Assembly (NCBI GenBank): GCA_027487865.1
Contig: JAIYCT010000002.1
Span: 217,038 to 281,037 of the forward strand
Source of the DNA: Microbacteriaceae bacterium
GTDB lineage: Bacteria; Actinomycetota; Actinomycetes; Actinomycetales; Microbacteriaceae
DNA length: 64,000 nt
Direction of reading: 5' to 3'
Part shown: piece after piece, positions 1 through 8,770 of the stretch
Numbering within the stretch: position 1 is the stretch's first letter
Layout: each line of letters starts with the position of its first letter
Notes under the pieces: model-generated
What the model was told of the DNA's origin: nothing
The model's database searches: none
What the model saw: only the letters and a program-made list of their open reading frames with translations
Program-made: the position numbers and the translations under genes

Positions 1-2
1 GC

Positions 3-782
3 GGACTACACCCAGACCTTGAGATGCAGCTTGAAGACAAGCTCGGCCTGCTGCAGGTGCACATCGTTTCATCGGTTGGAGAGAGCTCTAACCTGAACCA
101 GGATTTGGGCAGGGCGGCAGCTTCCTTGATTGAGGCGATGCCGCTTGAGGGAAAGAACATTGGGTTCACAGCCTGGTCTCGCTCGCTTCGCTCGCTAGCC
201 CGAGAGTTCAATCGCTTTTTGAAGATGGCCCCGGACAACATCGTTGAGCTGCTGGGAGATGTCGGTTCGCCACTGGTTCAACACGAGGCAACTTTGGCAA
301 CTGAAATGTTTGCCAATGCTCTGGGTGGAACCCCGGTGTTCCTCAGACTCCCGAGCGTGGTGACCAACTCTTTGATCGCTGAATCACTGATTCAGAACGA
401 CCCGCATGCGCGAGAAGCAATCGCCCTGATGGACAAGTTGGATCTGGCGCTGGTTGGTGTTGGCTCCTGCGACATCGCTTCACCAAACTACGCCGGTGCA
501 AACTTCTTCACCCAGGATCAGCTCGAGATCCCAGTTCTAAAAGGTGCCGTTGGCCAAATCAACCTTCGCTTCATTGACGCTGAGGGAAAGCCAGTCGATT
601 CCTCGCTAGATGCTCTAGTAATTGGAATCACTCTGGAGCAGCTTGCCAAGACCCCGATTCGCATTGCGGTGGCATCGGGCGATGACAAGCTCGCCGCGCT
701 TAGGGCGGCAGCCAAGGGAGAGTGGATCAACGTTCTCATCACAGACCTATCAACCGCAGAGCAGTTAATCAGCACCAGCTAA
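3..782 (+). CDS. SorC-family sugar-responsive transcriptional regulator, partial (5' end outside window)
   Basis: The open frame runs in from the left edge without a stop, so the N-terminal helix-turn-helix part lies upstream; the ATG at 24 is not the true start. The visible part is the SorC effector-binding domain, related to sugar-phosphate isomerase folds. It aligns along its length with the regulator at 8771-9745: both share an IGFT.WSRSLR segment, an IVELLG.VG segment, and an ATEMF/ATESF segment. SorC proteins bind a phosphorylated sugar or similar ligand and control a neighbouring uptake operon. It stands just upstream of the epoxide hydrolase and importer genes on the same strand, so it is probably a local regulator. 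Family confident; ligand unknown. Confidence 0.85.
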   Translation, partial: GLHPDLEMQLEDKLGLLQVHIVSSVGESSNLNQDLGRAAASLIEAMPLEGKNIGFTAWSRSLRSLAREFNRFLKMAPDNIVELLGDVGSPLVQHEATLATEMFANALGGTPVFLRLPSVVTNSLIAESLIQNDPHAREAIALMDKLDLALVGVGSCDIASPNYAGANFFTQDQLEIPVLKGAVGQINLRFIDAEGKPVDSSLDALVIGITLEQLAKTPIRIAVASGDDKLAALRAAAKGEWINVLITDLSTAEQLISTS

Positions 783-823
783 CCGGGCCTTGAACTTTGG
801 TTGAGGCTCGCAGGAGCAGTCAA

Positions 824-852
824 TTGACAAGACCCCAAAAAAACTAAATACT
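824..852 (+). promoter_or_regulatory. Candidate promoter for the epoxide hydrolase gene
   Basis: A perfect -35 box TTGACA (824-829) is followed after 17 bases by AATACT (847-852), a fair -10 box. It lies 80-110 bases before the gene at 934. Read by eye only. Confidence 0.4.
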
Positions 853-870
853 GAATAGCAAGTCAAACAA

Positions 871-884
871 TGAATCATCATTCA
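871..884. promoter_or_regulatory. Inverted repeat TGAAT-N4-ATTCA, possible operator
   Basis: A 5+5 inverted repeat lies about 20 bases downstream of the candidate -10 box, between promoter and gene start. Its place beside a SorC gene suggests an operator, but arms this short arise by chance. Confidence 0.25.
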
Positions 885-933
885 CAACACAGCGACGTGT
901 TTGAAGATTCTTACAAAAATGAAAGGGATGGCC

Positions 934-2169
934 ATGTCCTCAAAGTACGACGTCCGGCCTTACAAGATCCACATTCCTGATGCAGACCTGCAGGACATGA
1001 TGGAGCGTTTGCGCAGGACCAGATTCCCAGATGACTTCGGAAACGAAAACTGGGACTACGGCTACAACACCGATTATCACCGCACCCTGGTTGATTATTG
1101 GATCAACGAATACGACTGGCGCGACGTTGAGCGCAGGATGAACGAACTCCCACACTTCAAGGTTGACCTCATGGGAGTCCCACTGCACTTCATTCACGTC
1201 AAGGGCAGCGGCAAGAACCCAATGCCGCTATTGCTACACCACGGTTGGCCATGGACCTTCTGGGATGTTCGCAAGGTCATTGAGCCATTCACCAACCCTG
1301 AAAAGTTTGGTGGAGACCCAGAGGACTCCTTCAATGTGGTTCTAATCTCGCTTCCTGGATACGGCTTCTCTTCTCCACTGAAGGAAACCGGCTGGAACTG
1401 GTGGCACACTGCCGATCTAGAGAACACCCTGATGAAGGATGTTCTTGGATACGAGAAGTATGCAACTGCCGGTGGTGACTGGGGTGCTTTGATTGCACAG
1501 CAGCACGGTCACAAGTATGCAGACGATGTGATTGGTGTTTACACCCACTTCCCAGCTCAGATGAGCCACTACCTACCAACCCACCCAGACCAGCCGCCAG
1601 GGATTGACTTCGATCCAATCCTGGGACTACCAGCTGGCCACAACTACAACGCCGATGAGGCTGGTTGGTTCGAGCGCGGCAAGCTCTTTGTCGAGCGCGA
1701 GAGTGGCTACGGCGAGATTCAGCTAACCAAGCCCCAGACCCTGGGTGCTTTGGTCGCGGACTCACCAGCAGCCCAGCTTGCCTGGATCACCGAGAAGCGA
1801 TACTTCTGGGGCTTGGCAGAGCGTGGTGCAGGAACCGATGCATTTGAGAGGGTCTGGCCTAAAGAAGACCTAATCACTACCGCAGCGGTTTACTTCCTAA
1901 CCAACACCGGTGGATCATCTTCCCGTTACTACTGGGAGTGTCTAGGCAACCCATGGAAGCCTTCGCACACCAACTTCCCAGTGGTGTCGGTTCCAACCGC
2001 GGTAAGCATCTACCCAGGTGAGATTTACAAGCCGCCAATCGTTTGGACCGAGAAGTATTTCAACCTGCAGCAGTACCGCGTTCACAACGACGGAGGACAC
2101 TTCGCGCCACTAGAAGTTCCAGAAATCTACGTGGACGACGTTCAGACGTTCTTCCGTAACTTCCGCTAG
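934..2169 (+). CDS. Epoxide hydrolase, EHN / microsomal type (alpha/beta hydrolase)
   Basis: Predicted to hydrate an epoxide to a diol. It has the N-terminal EHN domain (about residues 5-100), the HGWP oxyanion motif at 103-106, the nucleophile Asp182 in GGDWG, and the catalytic His389 in a GGHFAPLE segment; 411 residues is normal for the family. I chose the ATG at 934 because an AAAGGG ribosome site ends six bases before it, whereas the in-frame starts further upstream (901, 919, 928) have none as good. It is followed by a strong terminator, so it is probably its own transcript within the SorC-bracketed cluster. Enzyme class is confident. The substrate is unknown, and an epoxide hydrolase next to a sugar-type importer is odd. 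Confidence 0.85.
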   Translation: MSSKYDVRPYKIHIPDADLQDMMERLRRTRFPDDFGNENWDYGYNTDYHRTLVDYWINEYDWRDVERRMNELPHFKVDLMGVPLHFIHVKGSGKNPMPLLLHHGWPWTFWDVRKVIEPFTNPEKFGGDPEDSFNVVLISLPGYGFSSPLKETGWNWWHTADLENTLMKDVLGYEKYATAGGDWGALIAQQHGHKYADDVIGVYTHFPAQMSHYLPTHPDQPPGIDFDPILGLPAGHNYNADEAGWFERGKLFVERESGYGEIQLTKPQTLGALVADSPAAQLAWITEKRYFWGLAERGAGTDAFERVWPKEDLITTAAVYFLTNTGGSSSRYYWECLGNPWKPSHTNFPVVSVPTAVSIYPGEIYKPPIVWTEKYFNLQQYRVHNDGGHFAPLEVPEIYVDDVQTFFRNFR

Positions 2170-2185
2170 AAACCTGATGAAACGG

Positions 2186-2219
2186 ACCCGTTGGCCATTT
2201 GGTCGACGGGTTTGTTTTA
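2186..2219 (+). terminator. Rho-independent terminator after the epoxide hydrolase
   Basis: An 11-bp stem (2186-2196 with 2201-2211, two G-T pairs), loop ATTT, then a T-rich tail TTGTTTT. Confidence 0.8.
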
Positions 2220-2259
2220 TCACATGTTAATAACAAATGAATAATTTTGCATTATCTGC

Positions 2260-2288
2260 TTGACTATCCAAATTTTTATAAATAGTCT
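2260..2288 (+). promoter_or_regulatory. Candidate promoter of the importer operon
   Basis: TTGACT (2260-2265), a 17-base AT-rich spacer, then TAGTCT (2283-2288). It is the best -35/-10 pair in the 150 bases before the binding-protein gene. Confidence 0.4.
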
Positions 2289-2295
2289 CTTGTGA

Positions 2296-2310
2296 ATGTC
2301 AATCCGACAT
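2296..2310. promoter_or_regulatory. Inverted repeat ATGTC-N5-GACAT at the predicted transcription start
   Basis: A 5+5 inverted repeat starts seven bases after the candidate -10 box, where a repressor would block initiation. It may be the site of one of the two SorC regulators, though it does not match the repeat at 871-884. Confidence 0.25.
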
Positions 2311-2371
2311 GCGAATAGAAATTCAGGAGCTTGGAAACAAGCCACTGAGATAACCCAAAAAGGAGTCAAAG

Positions 2372-3535
2372 ATGTCTCTCAAGTCGAAGGCAAACCGGCT
2401 AGTTAAGCTCTTTGGTATCGCAATGGTTGCCGGCCTAACCATGGCAGGCTGCACCACCGCAGCGACCGAAAGCACCTCAACCGGAACCGAAACCACTGAG
2501 CAAAAGGTAGTAAGCAAAGACGACATCGTTTTTGTAGCTTCAGTTATCAACACCACCAACCCATACTTTGCAGCAAACATTGCTGGTGCTCAGGCGCTAG
2601 CAAAGAAGCTTGGAGTCCCAATCGAGATCGTGGACTCTGAAGGCTCATCTCAGGTTCAGAACTCCAAGATCCAGGCAATCCTTGCAAAGGGCAAGACCGT
2701 AGTTATGTTCGTAAACACGGTTTCCAGTGCGGATGCTCCAATCATCGTGGAGGCCACTAAGGCAGCTGGCGGTTTCGTGACCATCTGGTGGAACAAGCCA
2801 GATGACTACGAGCCAAAGGATGTCGGCGACAACTTCGTTGCATTCCAGAAGCACCCTGGTGTTTCTTCCGGTGAATGTACTGCAGACCGCCTAGCCGAGT
2901 CCATCGGCGGCAAGGGCAAGATCATTGCTCTTCCTGGAGTACAGGACTCGACCACCAGCCAGACTCGTGTCGCTGGTCTTGAGTACGCACTTTCAACCAG
3001 ATGGCCAGACGTCGAGTTGGTTGACGTTCGTCCTTCGGACTGGGACCCAGAGCTTGCTTACAAGAACTCTCAGGACCTAATCACCAAGTACGGTGCAGAC
3101 ATCAAGGGTGTCTGGACTGCTGACGACGGTATGCAGATCGGTGCCATGAAGGCATTTGAGGACGCAGGTCTACTAGGTCAGGTTAAGTTCGTATCCGACG
3201 GTCTATACCCACCAACCATTGAAGACATGCGCTCCGGCCGTGGCAACAATGCAATTGTTGGCGAGACCTTCCACCGTGGCTGGGCAGCATCAGCTATCGG
3301 TCTATACACCGCATACCTTGCGGCCATTGGTGAGATCAAGCCTTCAGAGCTTCCAGACGAGAAGCGTCACAGCTTGTTTGAGATTGCTTGTGTTGGTCCA
3401 GAGAACTTCGAAGAGTTCGCATCTTTGGACAACGACATCGACGGCTGGATTGATCAGCTACTCGTCAACGGTCCTTGGGACACCGCACCATTCAAGCTAA
3501 TTGGTGCAGGCCCAGAGGTCCTTCCAGGACAGTAG
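2372..3535 (+). CDS. CUT2-type ABC importer, substrate-binding lipoprotein
   Basis: Captures the transported ligand outside the membrane and delivers it to the two permeases downstream. A lipoprotein signal ends in a TMAGC lipobox with Cys27, followed by a Ser/Thr-rich linker and a periplasmic-binding-protein type 1 fold of the ribose/LacI kind (Peripla_BP_4). An AAGGAG ribosome site precedes the ATG. First gene of a run binding protein, permease, ATPase, permease. Binding proteins of this class take ribose, xylose, rhamnose or autoinducer-2; the ligand cannot be read from sequence. A stable hairpin lies between this gene and the permeases, consistent with higher expression of the binding protein. 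Confidence 0.9.
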   Translation: MSLKSKANRLVKLFGIAMVAGLTMAGCTTAATESTSTGTETTEQKVVSKDDIVFVASVINTTNPYFAANIAGAQALAKKLGVPIEIVDSEGSSQVQNSKIQAILAKGKTVVMFVNTVSSADAPIIVEATKAAGGFVTIWWNKPDDYEPKDVGDNFVAFQKHPGVSSGECTADRLAESIGGKGKIIALPGVQDSTTSQTRVAGLEYALSTRWPDVELVDVRPSDWDPELAYKNSQDLITKYGADIKGVWTADDGMQIGAMKAFEDAGLLGQVKFVSDGLYPPTIEDMRSGRGNNAIVGETFHRGWAASAIGLYTAYLAAIGEIKPSELPDEKRHSLFEIACVGPENFEEFASLDNDIDGWIDQLLVNGPWDTAPFKLIGAGPEVLPGQ

Positions 3536-3558
3536 TCCAGAGCTAAAAGAAAAGTAGT

Positions 3559-3596
3559 GAATGCCCAGCTAGTTAGTAATAGCTAGCTGGGCATTC
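3559..3596 (+). promoter_or_regulatory. Intercistronic 14-bp hairpin
   Basis: Perfect 14-bp inverted repeat (3559-3572 with 3583-3596), 10-base loop, no T-run after it. Likely an mRNA-stabilising or partial-termination element between the binding-protein and permease genes. Confidence 0.6.
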
Positions 3597-3633
3597 GCCA
3601 CCCACCCAAACTGCCAAAGGAATGTGACTTAGC

Positions 3634-4659
3634 ATGGCAAACAACAACTCGGGGACCATCTCCCCAAGCGCTAACACCGCATCGATTTCCAATCGCATCA
3701 ACTGGCGCAGACTGGCGGAGCCAAGTGCTCTGATCGCCACCCTGTTCGCCCTCATCATTATTTTTTCGATTCTCAACCCTCGTTTCGCAAGCGTCGAGAA
3801 TCTTCGCAACCTAATGGACCAGGCAGCGTTGCCTCTGATCATTGGCGTTGGAGCAACACTTGTGATTTTGCTTGGTTCAATCGATCTTTCGATCGAGGGA
3901 ATCATGGGGTCCGCTGGATTGGCATTCGTACTTCTGAGTGCCAACTCCCGAAGTGAATCTGACTTTGGCCTCTTGGCCCTTCTGGCAGCACTGCTAACCG
4001 GCATCATCTTCGGTCTGCTAAACGGACTGATCGTTACTAAGGTCAAGGTTCCCTCCTTCGTTGTGACCTTGGGTATGTGGTTTGTTGGACTGGGATTCGC
4101 CACCGTCTTGTATGGCACCGAAACCATCCCAGTACTAACCAACCCAGAGGTTTCGAGCTGGAGCTCGACGTTGACCTTTGGAGCTCCGAACTCCTTCTGG
4201 GCAGCTGTGTTTGTGGTAATCCTGGGCGTAATCACGTTGATCTTGACCAAGACCGGTCGTTCAATCATGGCGATTGGTAACAACGAGGTCATCGCCAGAA
4301 ACTCCGGCATCCGCGTAGACAGAATCAAGATCACCGTCTTCGCACTAGCCGGATTGCTAAGCGCTGTAGCCGGAATCATCGCCGCCATCAAGCTCGGGTC
4401 CGGATCTCCATCGGTTGGTTTGGGCAGCTTGTTTATCACCATCCCAGCCGTGGTTATCGGTGGCACCGCGCTAGCCGGTGGCAAGGGTGGCGTCCTCAGG
4501 ACTGCACTCGGTGTGCTGCTACTTACTGTCCTAAACAATGGACTGATCTTGGCCGGGGTAAGCCCTAGCTTCCAGTCGGGTCTCGCGGGAGCGATCCTGA
4601 TTGCCGCCATCGTCTTCGCTGCATGGTCGCAGCGCGATCGTCTAAGGATTGCAAAATGA
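3634..4659 (+). CDS. CUT2-type ABC importer permease 1 (RbsC-like)
   Basis: Inner-membrane permease of the BPD_transp_2 / RbsC family, 341 residues, mostly hydrophobic with some eight or more membrane segments after a polar N-terminus of about 25 residues. The LLGSIDLSIEG segment near residue 80 is typical of this family. Its stop overlaps the ATG of the ATPase gene by 4 bases (ATGA), which indicates translational coupling. It pairs with the second permease at 6188, so the membrane domain is probably a heterodimer, as in Lsr- or rhamnose-type importers. Confidence 0.9.
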   Translation: MANNNSGTISPSANTASISNRINWRRLAEPSALIATLFALIIIFSILNPRFASVENLRNLMDQAALPLIIGVGATLVILLGSIDLSIEGIMGSAGLAFVLLSANSRSESDFGLLALLAALLTGIIFGLLNGLIVTKVKVPSFVVTLGMWFVGLGFATVLYGTETIPVLTNPEVSSWSSTLTFGAPNSFWAAVFVVILGVITLILTKTGRSIMAIGNNEVIARNSGIRVDRIKITVFALAGLLSAVAGIIAAIKLGSGSPSVGLGSLFITIPAVVIGGTALAGGKGGVLRTALGVLLLTVLNNGLILAGVSPSFQSGLAGAILIAAIVFAAWSQRDRLRIAK

Positions 4660-6191
4660 GCAATAGCGATAAGAACAAGACAATTGCACTATCGGTAAAG
4701 GACATCCAGATTTCATTTGGAGACCTGATGGCCGTAAAGGGCGTCACCTTTGATCTCTATGAGAATGAGGTAATCGGCCTGATCGGCGAGAACGGTGCTG
4801 GCAAGTCAACCATGCTGAAGATCCTCTCCGGCATTTACAAGCCAGACAAGGGAACTATCGAGCTCGGTGGAAAAACCCTGAAGCTCAAAAGCCCCGAGGA
4901 CGCTAACGCCGCAGGAATCGGCGTGGTTCACCAAGAGCAGTCGCTGTTCACCAACCTCTCGGTTGCAGAGAACATGGACATTAGCGTTGGAAAAACCGGT
5001 AGCTCAAGCCTGATGGGTTTCTACAACTGGGCAAAAGTAAATGCTTCGGCCCGCCAGACGCTAGCAAAGATGGGATCAAAGCTTGACCCTAGGACGCTAG
5101 TGGGAGACCTTCCATTCGTGGACCGCCAGATGGTGGAAATCGCAAGAGCCATTCGAGTTGGCGAAGGTGCAAACACCAAGCCGGTCGTTATCTTGGACGA
5201 GCCAACTTCTTTGTTGGAACCCCACGAGACTGCAGTTTTGGAGCGCGAAATCTCAAAGATCCGTGAACTCGGGTCAGTCGTGTTCGTCTCACACCGTTTG
5301 GACGAGGTAATTCGTGTCTGCGACCGCATCCTGGTCATGCGCGACGGTGAACTAGTTGCGATTAGGTCCAAGTCTGAAGTTGATCAAAATGAGTTGTTCA
5401 GACTCATGGTTGGACGCGAGGCCAAGTCTGAAAAGCGTGAATACCGCAGACAGAACCAAGGTGAAGCACCTGTTGTTGAGCTCAAGTCTCTAACCAAGAA
5501 GGGCAAGTTCAAGAATGTGAATCTTGCTCTGGCGGCCGGTGAAATTACCGCCATCGTTGGCACCAACGGGTCTGGGCGCGAAGAGCTCTGCAAGGCCATC
5601 TACGGTGCCCTTCCAGCCGACAGCGGAAAGCTGCTGATTCACGGCGTTGAGGCTAGAAACTGGAGTGTGCCAAAGGCCATTAAGTTGGGCTTCGGTCTAG
5701 TCCCTTCCGAGCGAAAAGTAGAGGGCATGGTTGGCGGCCTCGATGCGTCCTCCAACCTGAGCCTGATTTTCGGCAAGGAAAGCACTGTGGGTCCGTTAAT
5801 CAACACCAAGAAGCAGAAGGCCGTGGCCGACACCTGGTTCGAGAAACTGGATGTCAGGCCTAAGAACCCAACTCTTGAGCTAGAGCGCTTCTCGGGTGGT
5901 AACCAGCAGAAGGTCGTAATGGCCAAATGGTTAAAGTCCGAAGAGCTAGAGCTGCTAATTCTCGACCACCCGCTGCGTGGCCTGGACCCGGGTGCTGCGG
6001 CAACAGTGAACTCACTGATCAGGCAGGCAGTCCAGAACAACACTGCGGTCATTCTCTTGGCCGACACATTAGAGGAGGCCCTGGAAATGGGAGACCAAAT
6101 TGTGGTCATGAGGGACGGCGAAGTATCTTCCGTATTTGACCTCCACAAAGAGCAGCCAACCTCGTTGGATCTGCTGGAAAAGATGGTGTGA
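4656..6191 (+). CDS. CUT2-type ABC importer ATPase, two nucleotide-binding domains (RbsA-like)
   Basis: A 511-residue tandem ATPase that powers the importer. The first domain has Walker A GENGAGKST (44-52, Lys50) and Walker B ILDEPTS, but where the signature motif LSxGQ should be it reads LPFVDRQ. The second domain has an altered P-loop (GTNGSGREE, also usual in RbsA), an intact signature FSGGNQQ, and a Walker B reading LILDHPLRG with His in place of the catalytic Glu. Thus the site made by Walker A1 and signature 2 is intact and the other is degenerate. I chose the ATG at 4656, overlapping the previous stop, rather than an upstream in-frame start at 4623 that lies inside the permease gene. 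Confidence 0.9.
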   Translation: MSNSDKNKTIALSVKDIQISFGDLMAVKGVTFDLYENEVIGLIGENGAGKSTMLKILSGIYKPDKGTIELGGKTLKLKSPEDANAAGIGVVHQEQSLFTNLSVAENMDISVGKTGSSSLMGFYNWAKVNASARQTLAKMGSKLDPRTLVGDLPFVDRQMVEIARAIRVGEGANTKPVVILDEPTSLLEPHETAVLEREISKIRELGSVVFVSHRLDEVIRVCDRILVMRDGELVAIRSKSEVDQNELFRLMVGREAKSEKREYRRQNQGEAPVVELKSLTKKGKFKNVNLALAAGEITAIVGTNGSGREELCKAIYGALPADSGKLLIHGVEARNWSVPKAIKLGFGLVPSERKVEGMVGGLDASSNLSLIFGKESTVGPLINTKKQKAVADTWFEKLDVRPKNPTLELERFSGGNQQKVVMAKWLKSEELELLILDHPLRGLDPGAAATVNSLIRQAVQNNTAVILLADTLEEALEMGDQIVVMRDGEVSSVFDLHKEQPTSLDLLEKMV

Positions 6192-7201
6192 AAATGAAAA
6201 CAAGTACCCCAACTGAGGCTAGAGCAGTCATCGATAACACGACACCGCCAAAGAAGATTCAGTTTCGCAAGCTCTGGCAAACCTTTGGTCCGGCAACCAT
6301 TTTCCTCGCAGTTTTCCTAATGATCTCTGCTTTCAACCCCAACTTCCTAACAAGCGGCGGTATGGGAATTGTTGCAACCTTGTCTGCTCCAATCCTGATG
6401 GTCGCCCTAGGTCAAGCCATAGTTCTGAACGTTGGATCGATTGACCTATCCAATGCCTCAATGAGCTTGCTGGGAGCAATCCTGCTTGCTTTAGCACTTC
6501 CGAATTTCGGAGTTACCTCACCAATCATCATCTTGTTGGTGACAACGGCATTTGGAATCTTCAACGGGTTCTTCGTTGCCTACACGAAGGTTCCATCCTT
6601 CGCACTGACCCTCGGTACCCTCGGTATCTTTCAGTCCGGAGCGCTAGTTTTCAGCAATGCGACAGCTGTTTACGTCTCCGATAACAAGGACTTCCTGGGC
6701 CACCTTCACACCACCAAGCTCGCTGGTGCTCCGACAACCTTCTTTATCGGTTTGGCGATGGCAGTGATCCTGTGGTTCGTCTTGCGCTACACCAAGGTGG
6801 GTCGAGGCATGACCGCAATTGGACTCAATGAGACCGGAGCGGTCTATTCGGGTCTCAAGAACCGCGGTCTAAAGGTCGTTGCATTTGGAATCTCAGGATT
6901 CATGAGCGGTCTTGGATCCTTGGTGATCATTGCTCAGTCTGGATCCGCATCACCTAACGGTCTAGGAAGCGACCTATTGCTACCGGGCATTGCTGCCGCG
7001 ATTGTGGGAGGAACTTCGATCCTTGGTGGAGCTACCAATCCGATAAACGTGGTTTTTGGAGCTCTAACTGTGTCTATGATTCCGATTGCAAACGCAGTTC
7101 TTGGAGTAAATGCTCAGGCCCAGAGCCTGGTCTACGGTCTCGCCATCATCTCAATCGCCGCACTGATGTTGAATGGTTCTCGAAGCGGCATAGTCAAATA
7201 A
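6188..7201 (+). CDS. CUT2-type ABC importer permease 2 (RbsC-like)
   Basis: Second permease of the BPD_transp_2 family, 337 residues, with LNVGSIDLSNAS near residue 85 matching the motif in permease 1. The GTG at 6188 overlaps the ATPase stop as GTGA with a GGAAAAG site five bases before it; the ATG at 6194 is an alternative. Only moderately similar to permease 1, so the two are not a recent duplication. It is followed after 12 bases by the dipeptidase gene, with an AAGGAGAG ribosome site in the gap, which ties the dipeptidase to the importer operon. Confidence 0.9.
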   Translation: MKMKTSTPTEARAVIDNTTPPKKIQFRKLWQTFGPATIFLAVFLMISAFNPNFLTSGGMGIVATLSAPILMVALGQAIVLNVGSIDLSNASMSLLGAILLALALPNFGVTSPIIILLVTTAFGIFNGFFVAYTKVPSFALTLGTLGIFQSGALVFSNATAVYVSDNKDFLGHLHTTKLAGAPTTFFIGLAMAVILWFVLRYTKVGRGMTAIGLNETGAVYSGLKNRGLKVVAFGISGFMSGLGSLVIIAQSGSASPNGLGSDLLLPGIAAAIVGGTSILGGATNPINVVFGALTVSMIPIANAVLGVNAQAQSLVYGLAIISIAALMLNGSRSGIVK

Positions 7202-7213
7202 GGAGAGTAAGAA

Positions 7214-8713
7214 ATGCTTGGAAAAGTTACCCCAGGAGAACTGGCCAATGATGGCGTTCTCTCAAACTTGGAGCCAAAGGAAGTACTGGTCTACTTCGAG
7301 ACCTTGGCAAACATCCCGCGCGGCTCTGGCAATGAGGAAGAAGCTGCGAACTGGGTTGTTGCATTTGCAAAGAAGCACGGTCTAGAGGCAGTCAAGGATG
7401 ACATGCACTGCGTTCTGGTCAAAAAGCCTGGACAGCACGGCCTTGAGTCTGCAGCTCCGCTAATCCTGCACGGGCACCTAGACATGGTTTGCGAAAAGGG
7501 AGAGGGAGTCGAGTTTGACTTCATCAAGCAGCCAATTTCGCTGATCGTGGATGGTGACTACATCACCGCTGATGGCACCAGCCTCGGTGCCGACAATGGC
7601 ATTGGAGTCTCATACATTTTGGCGCTGCTAGCTTCTTCCGACATCCCACACCCACCACTTGAGGCAGTTTTGACCGCCATGGAGGAGAAGGGCAAGGTCG
7701 GTGCAGGCCAGTTCGACACCACCAAGCTCAAGGGTCGCAGAATGATCGACTTTAACTGGATCACCGACAAGGAGATCCTGGCCGGCTGCAGCGGTGACGT
7801 GACTTTCCACGTTGACATTCCTGCCGAGTGGGAGGCTGTTCCTTCCAACCACGACACCGCATTTAGCCTTAGGGTCAGAGGACTCCAGGGCGGTCACTGC
7901 GAGTTTGATATCCAACTCGAGCGTGCCAATGCGCTTCAGGTGCTATCTCGTGCCATCGCCGATCTAGCAAGAGTGCTGGACATCAGAATCGAGTCCCCAT
8001 TTGGTGGTGCTCAGAACAATGCCATTCCAGCGGATGCAGAGGCGATTGTGACCTTGCCATCGGCTCAGGCCGCGCAGGCAAAGTCGATCATTGAGAAGCT
8101 GGATGCAGCTCTGAAGCACGAGTACGACCTAGCAGATCCAAAGGTCCGTCTAGAGCTTGAGGCCACCTCACTACCATCGAGGGCTTTCTCAAAGGCTGCC
8201 ACCGGCCGATTCGCCTACGTCACCTCACTGATCCCAACCGGCGTAATCAGCTGGAACATGCACGTTCCAGGTCGAGTTGCCTCGTCAAACAACCTAGGAA
8301 CAGTCCGACCAATTGAAAATGGTGTTCGCCTGGCGTCCACCATCACAGCGGCGGTAACTTCCAAGAAGCACGAAATTCTTGACCGTGTCATCTCCCTTGC
8401 AAACCTGGCAGGTGGCGGAGTGAAGGTGGAGATGTTTGGATTGGATGCCCCAGAATTCCCATACCGTCCCGACTCGGAGCTTTTGGCAACCGCCACAAAG
8501 GTCTACCGAGACGTCATGAAGTCCGAACCTAACGTTGAGGTTTCCCAGTGCTCATTGGAGCTAGGAATGTTCAGCCGCAGGGTTCCTGTGGCCGACATCA
8601 TCTCGATCGGAACAGAGCTGCAGGCACTGCACTCACCGGCGGAAAAGGTTAATCACACATCGGTGGCTCGAGTTTGGCCTTACGTCCAAAAGGTCGTAGC
8701 TCAGCTCGCCTAG
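7214..8713 (+). CDS. pepD: Aminoacyl-histidine dipeptidase family protein (PepD, M20C)
   Basis: Predicted cytoplasmic zinc dipeptidase of the PepD group, which cleaves unspecific dipeptides including beta-alanyl-histidine. Visible active-site residues: HGHLDMV with metal ligand His88 and catalytic Asp90, Asp127 in GADNGIG, and catalytic Glu157 plus metal ligand Glu158 in MEEKG; a further His lies in the late segment LHSPAEK. At 499 residues it is close to E. coli PepD. It is the last gene of the importer operon and ends at a strong terminator. Co-transcription with a sugar-type importer is unusual and suggests that the imported compound carries an amide or peptide bond; that is inference. Confidence 0.88.
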   Translation: MLGKVTPGELANDGVLSNLEPKEVLVYFETLANIPRGSGNEEEAANWVVAFAKKHGLEAVKDDMHCVLVKKPGQHGLESAAPLILHGHLDMVCEKGEGVEFDFIKQPISLIVDGDYITADGTSLGADNGIGVSYILALLASSDIPHPPLEAVLTAMEEKGKVGAGQFDTTKLKGRRMIDFNWITDKEILAGCSGDVTFHVDIPAEWEAVPSNHDTAFSLRVRGLQGGHCEFDIQLERANALQVLSRAIADLARVLDIRIESPFGGAQNNAIPADAEAIVTLPSAQAAQAKSIIEKLDAALKHEYDLADPKVRLELEATSLPSRAFSKAATGRFAYVTSLIPTGVISWNMHVPGRVASSNNLGTVRPIENGVRLASTITAAVTSKKHEILDRVISLANLAGGGVKVEMFGLDAPEFPYRPDSELLATATKVYRDVMKSEPNVEVSQCSLELGMFSRRVPVADIISIGTELQALHSPAEKVNHTSVARVWPYVQKVVAQLA

Positions 8714-8720
8714 ATTGACA

Positions 8721-8767
8721 AAAAGACAAATCCCCCGGGAGCTTACGCTTCGGGGGATTTGTCTTTT
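8721..8767. terminator. Strong bidirectional terminator between convergent genes
   Basis: A perfect 17-bp stem, 8721-8737 with 8751-8767, starts with AAAA and ends with TTTT, so it works on both strands: for pepD on plus and the SorC gene on minus. Confidence 0.9.
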
Positions 8768-8770
8768 GGC

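Noticed and set aside
3573-4610. A 345-codon open frame on the minus strand opposite permease 1
   Set aside because: It mirrors the permease reading frame exactly, its translation is a low-complexity Ser/Pro/Thr-rich product, and it has no ribosome site. It is a shadow of codon bias.
5639-6280. A 213-codon open frame on the minus strand opposite the importer ATPase
   Set aside because: Antisense shadow with no recognisable domain; the plus-strand gene is certain.
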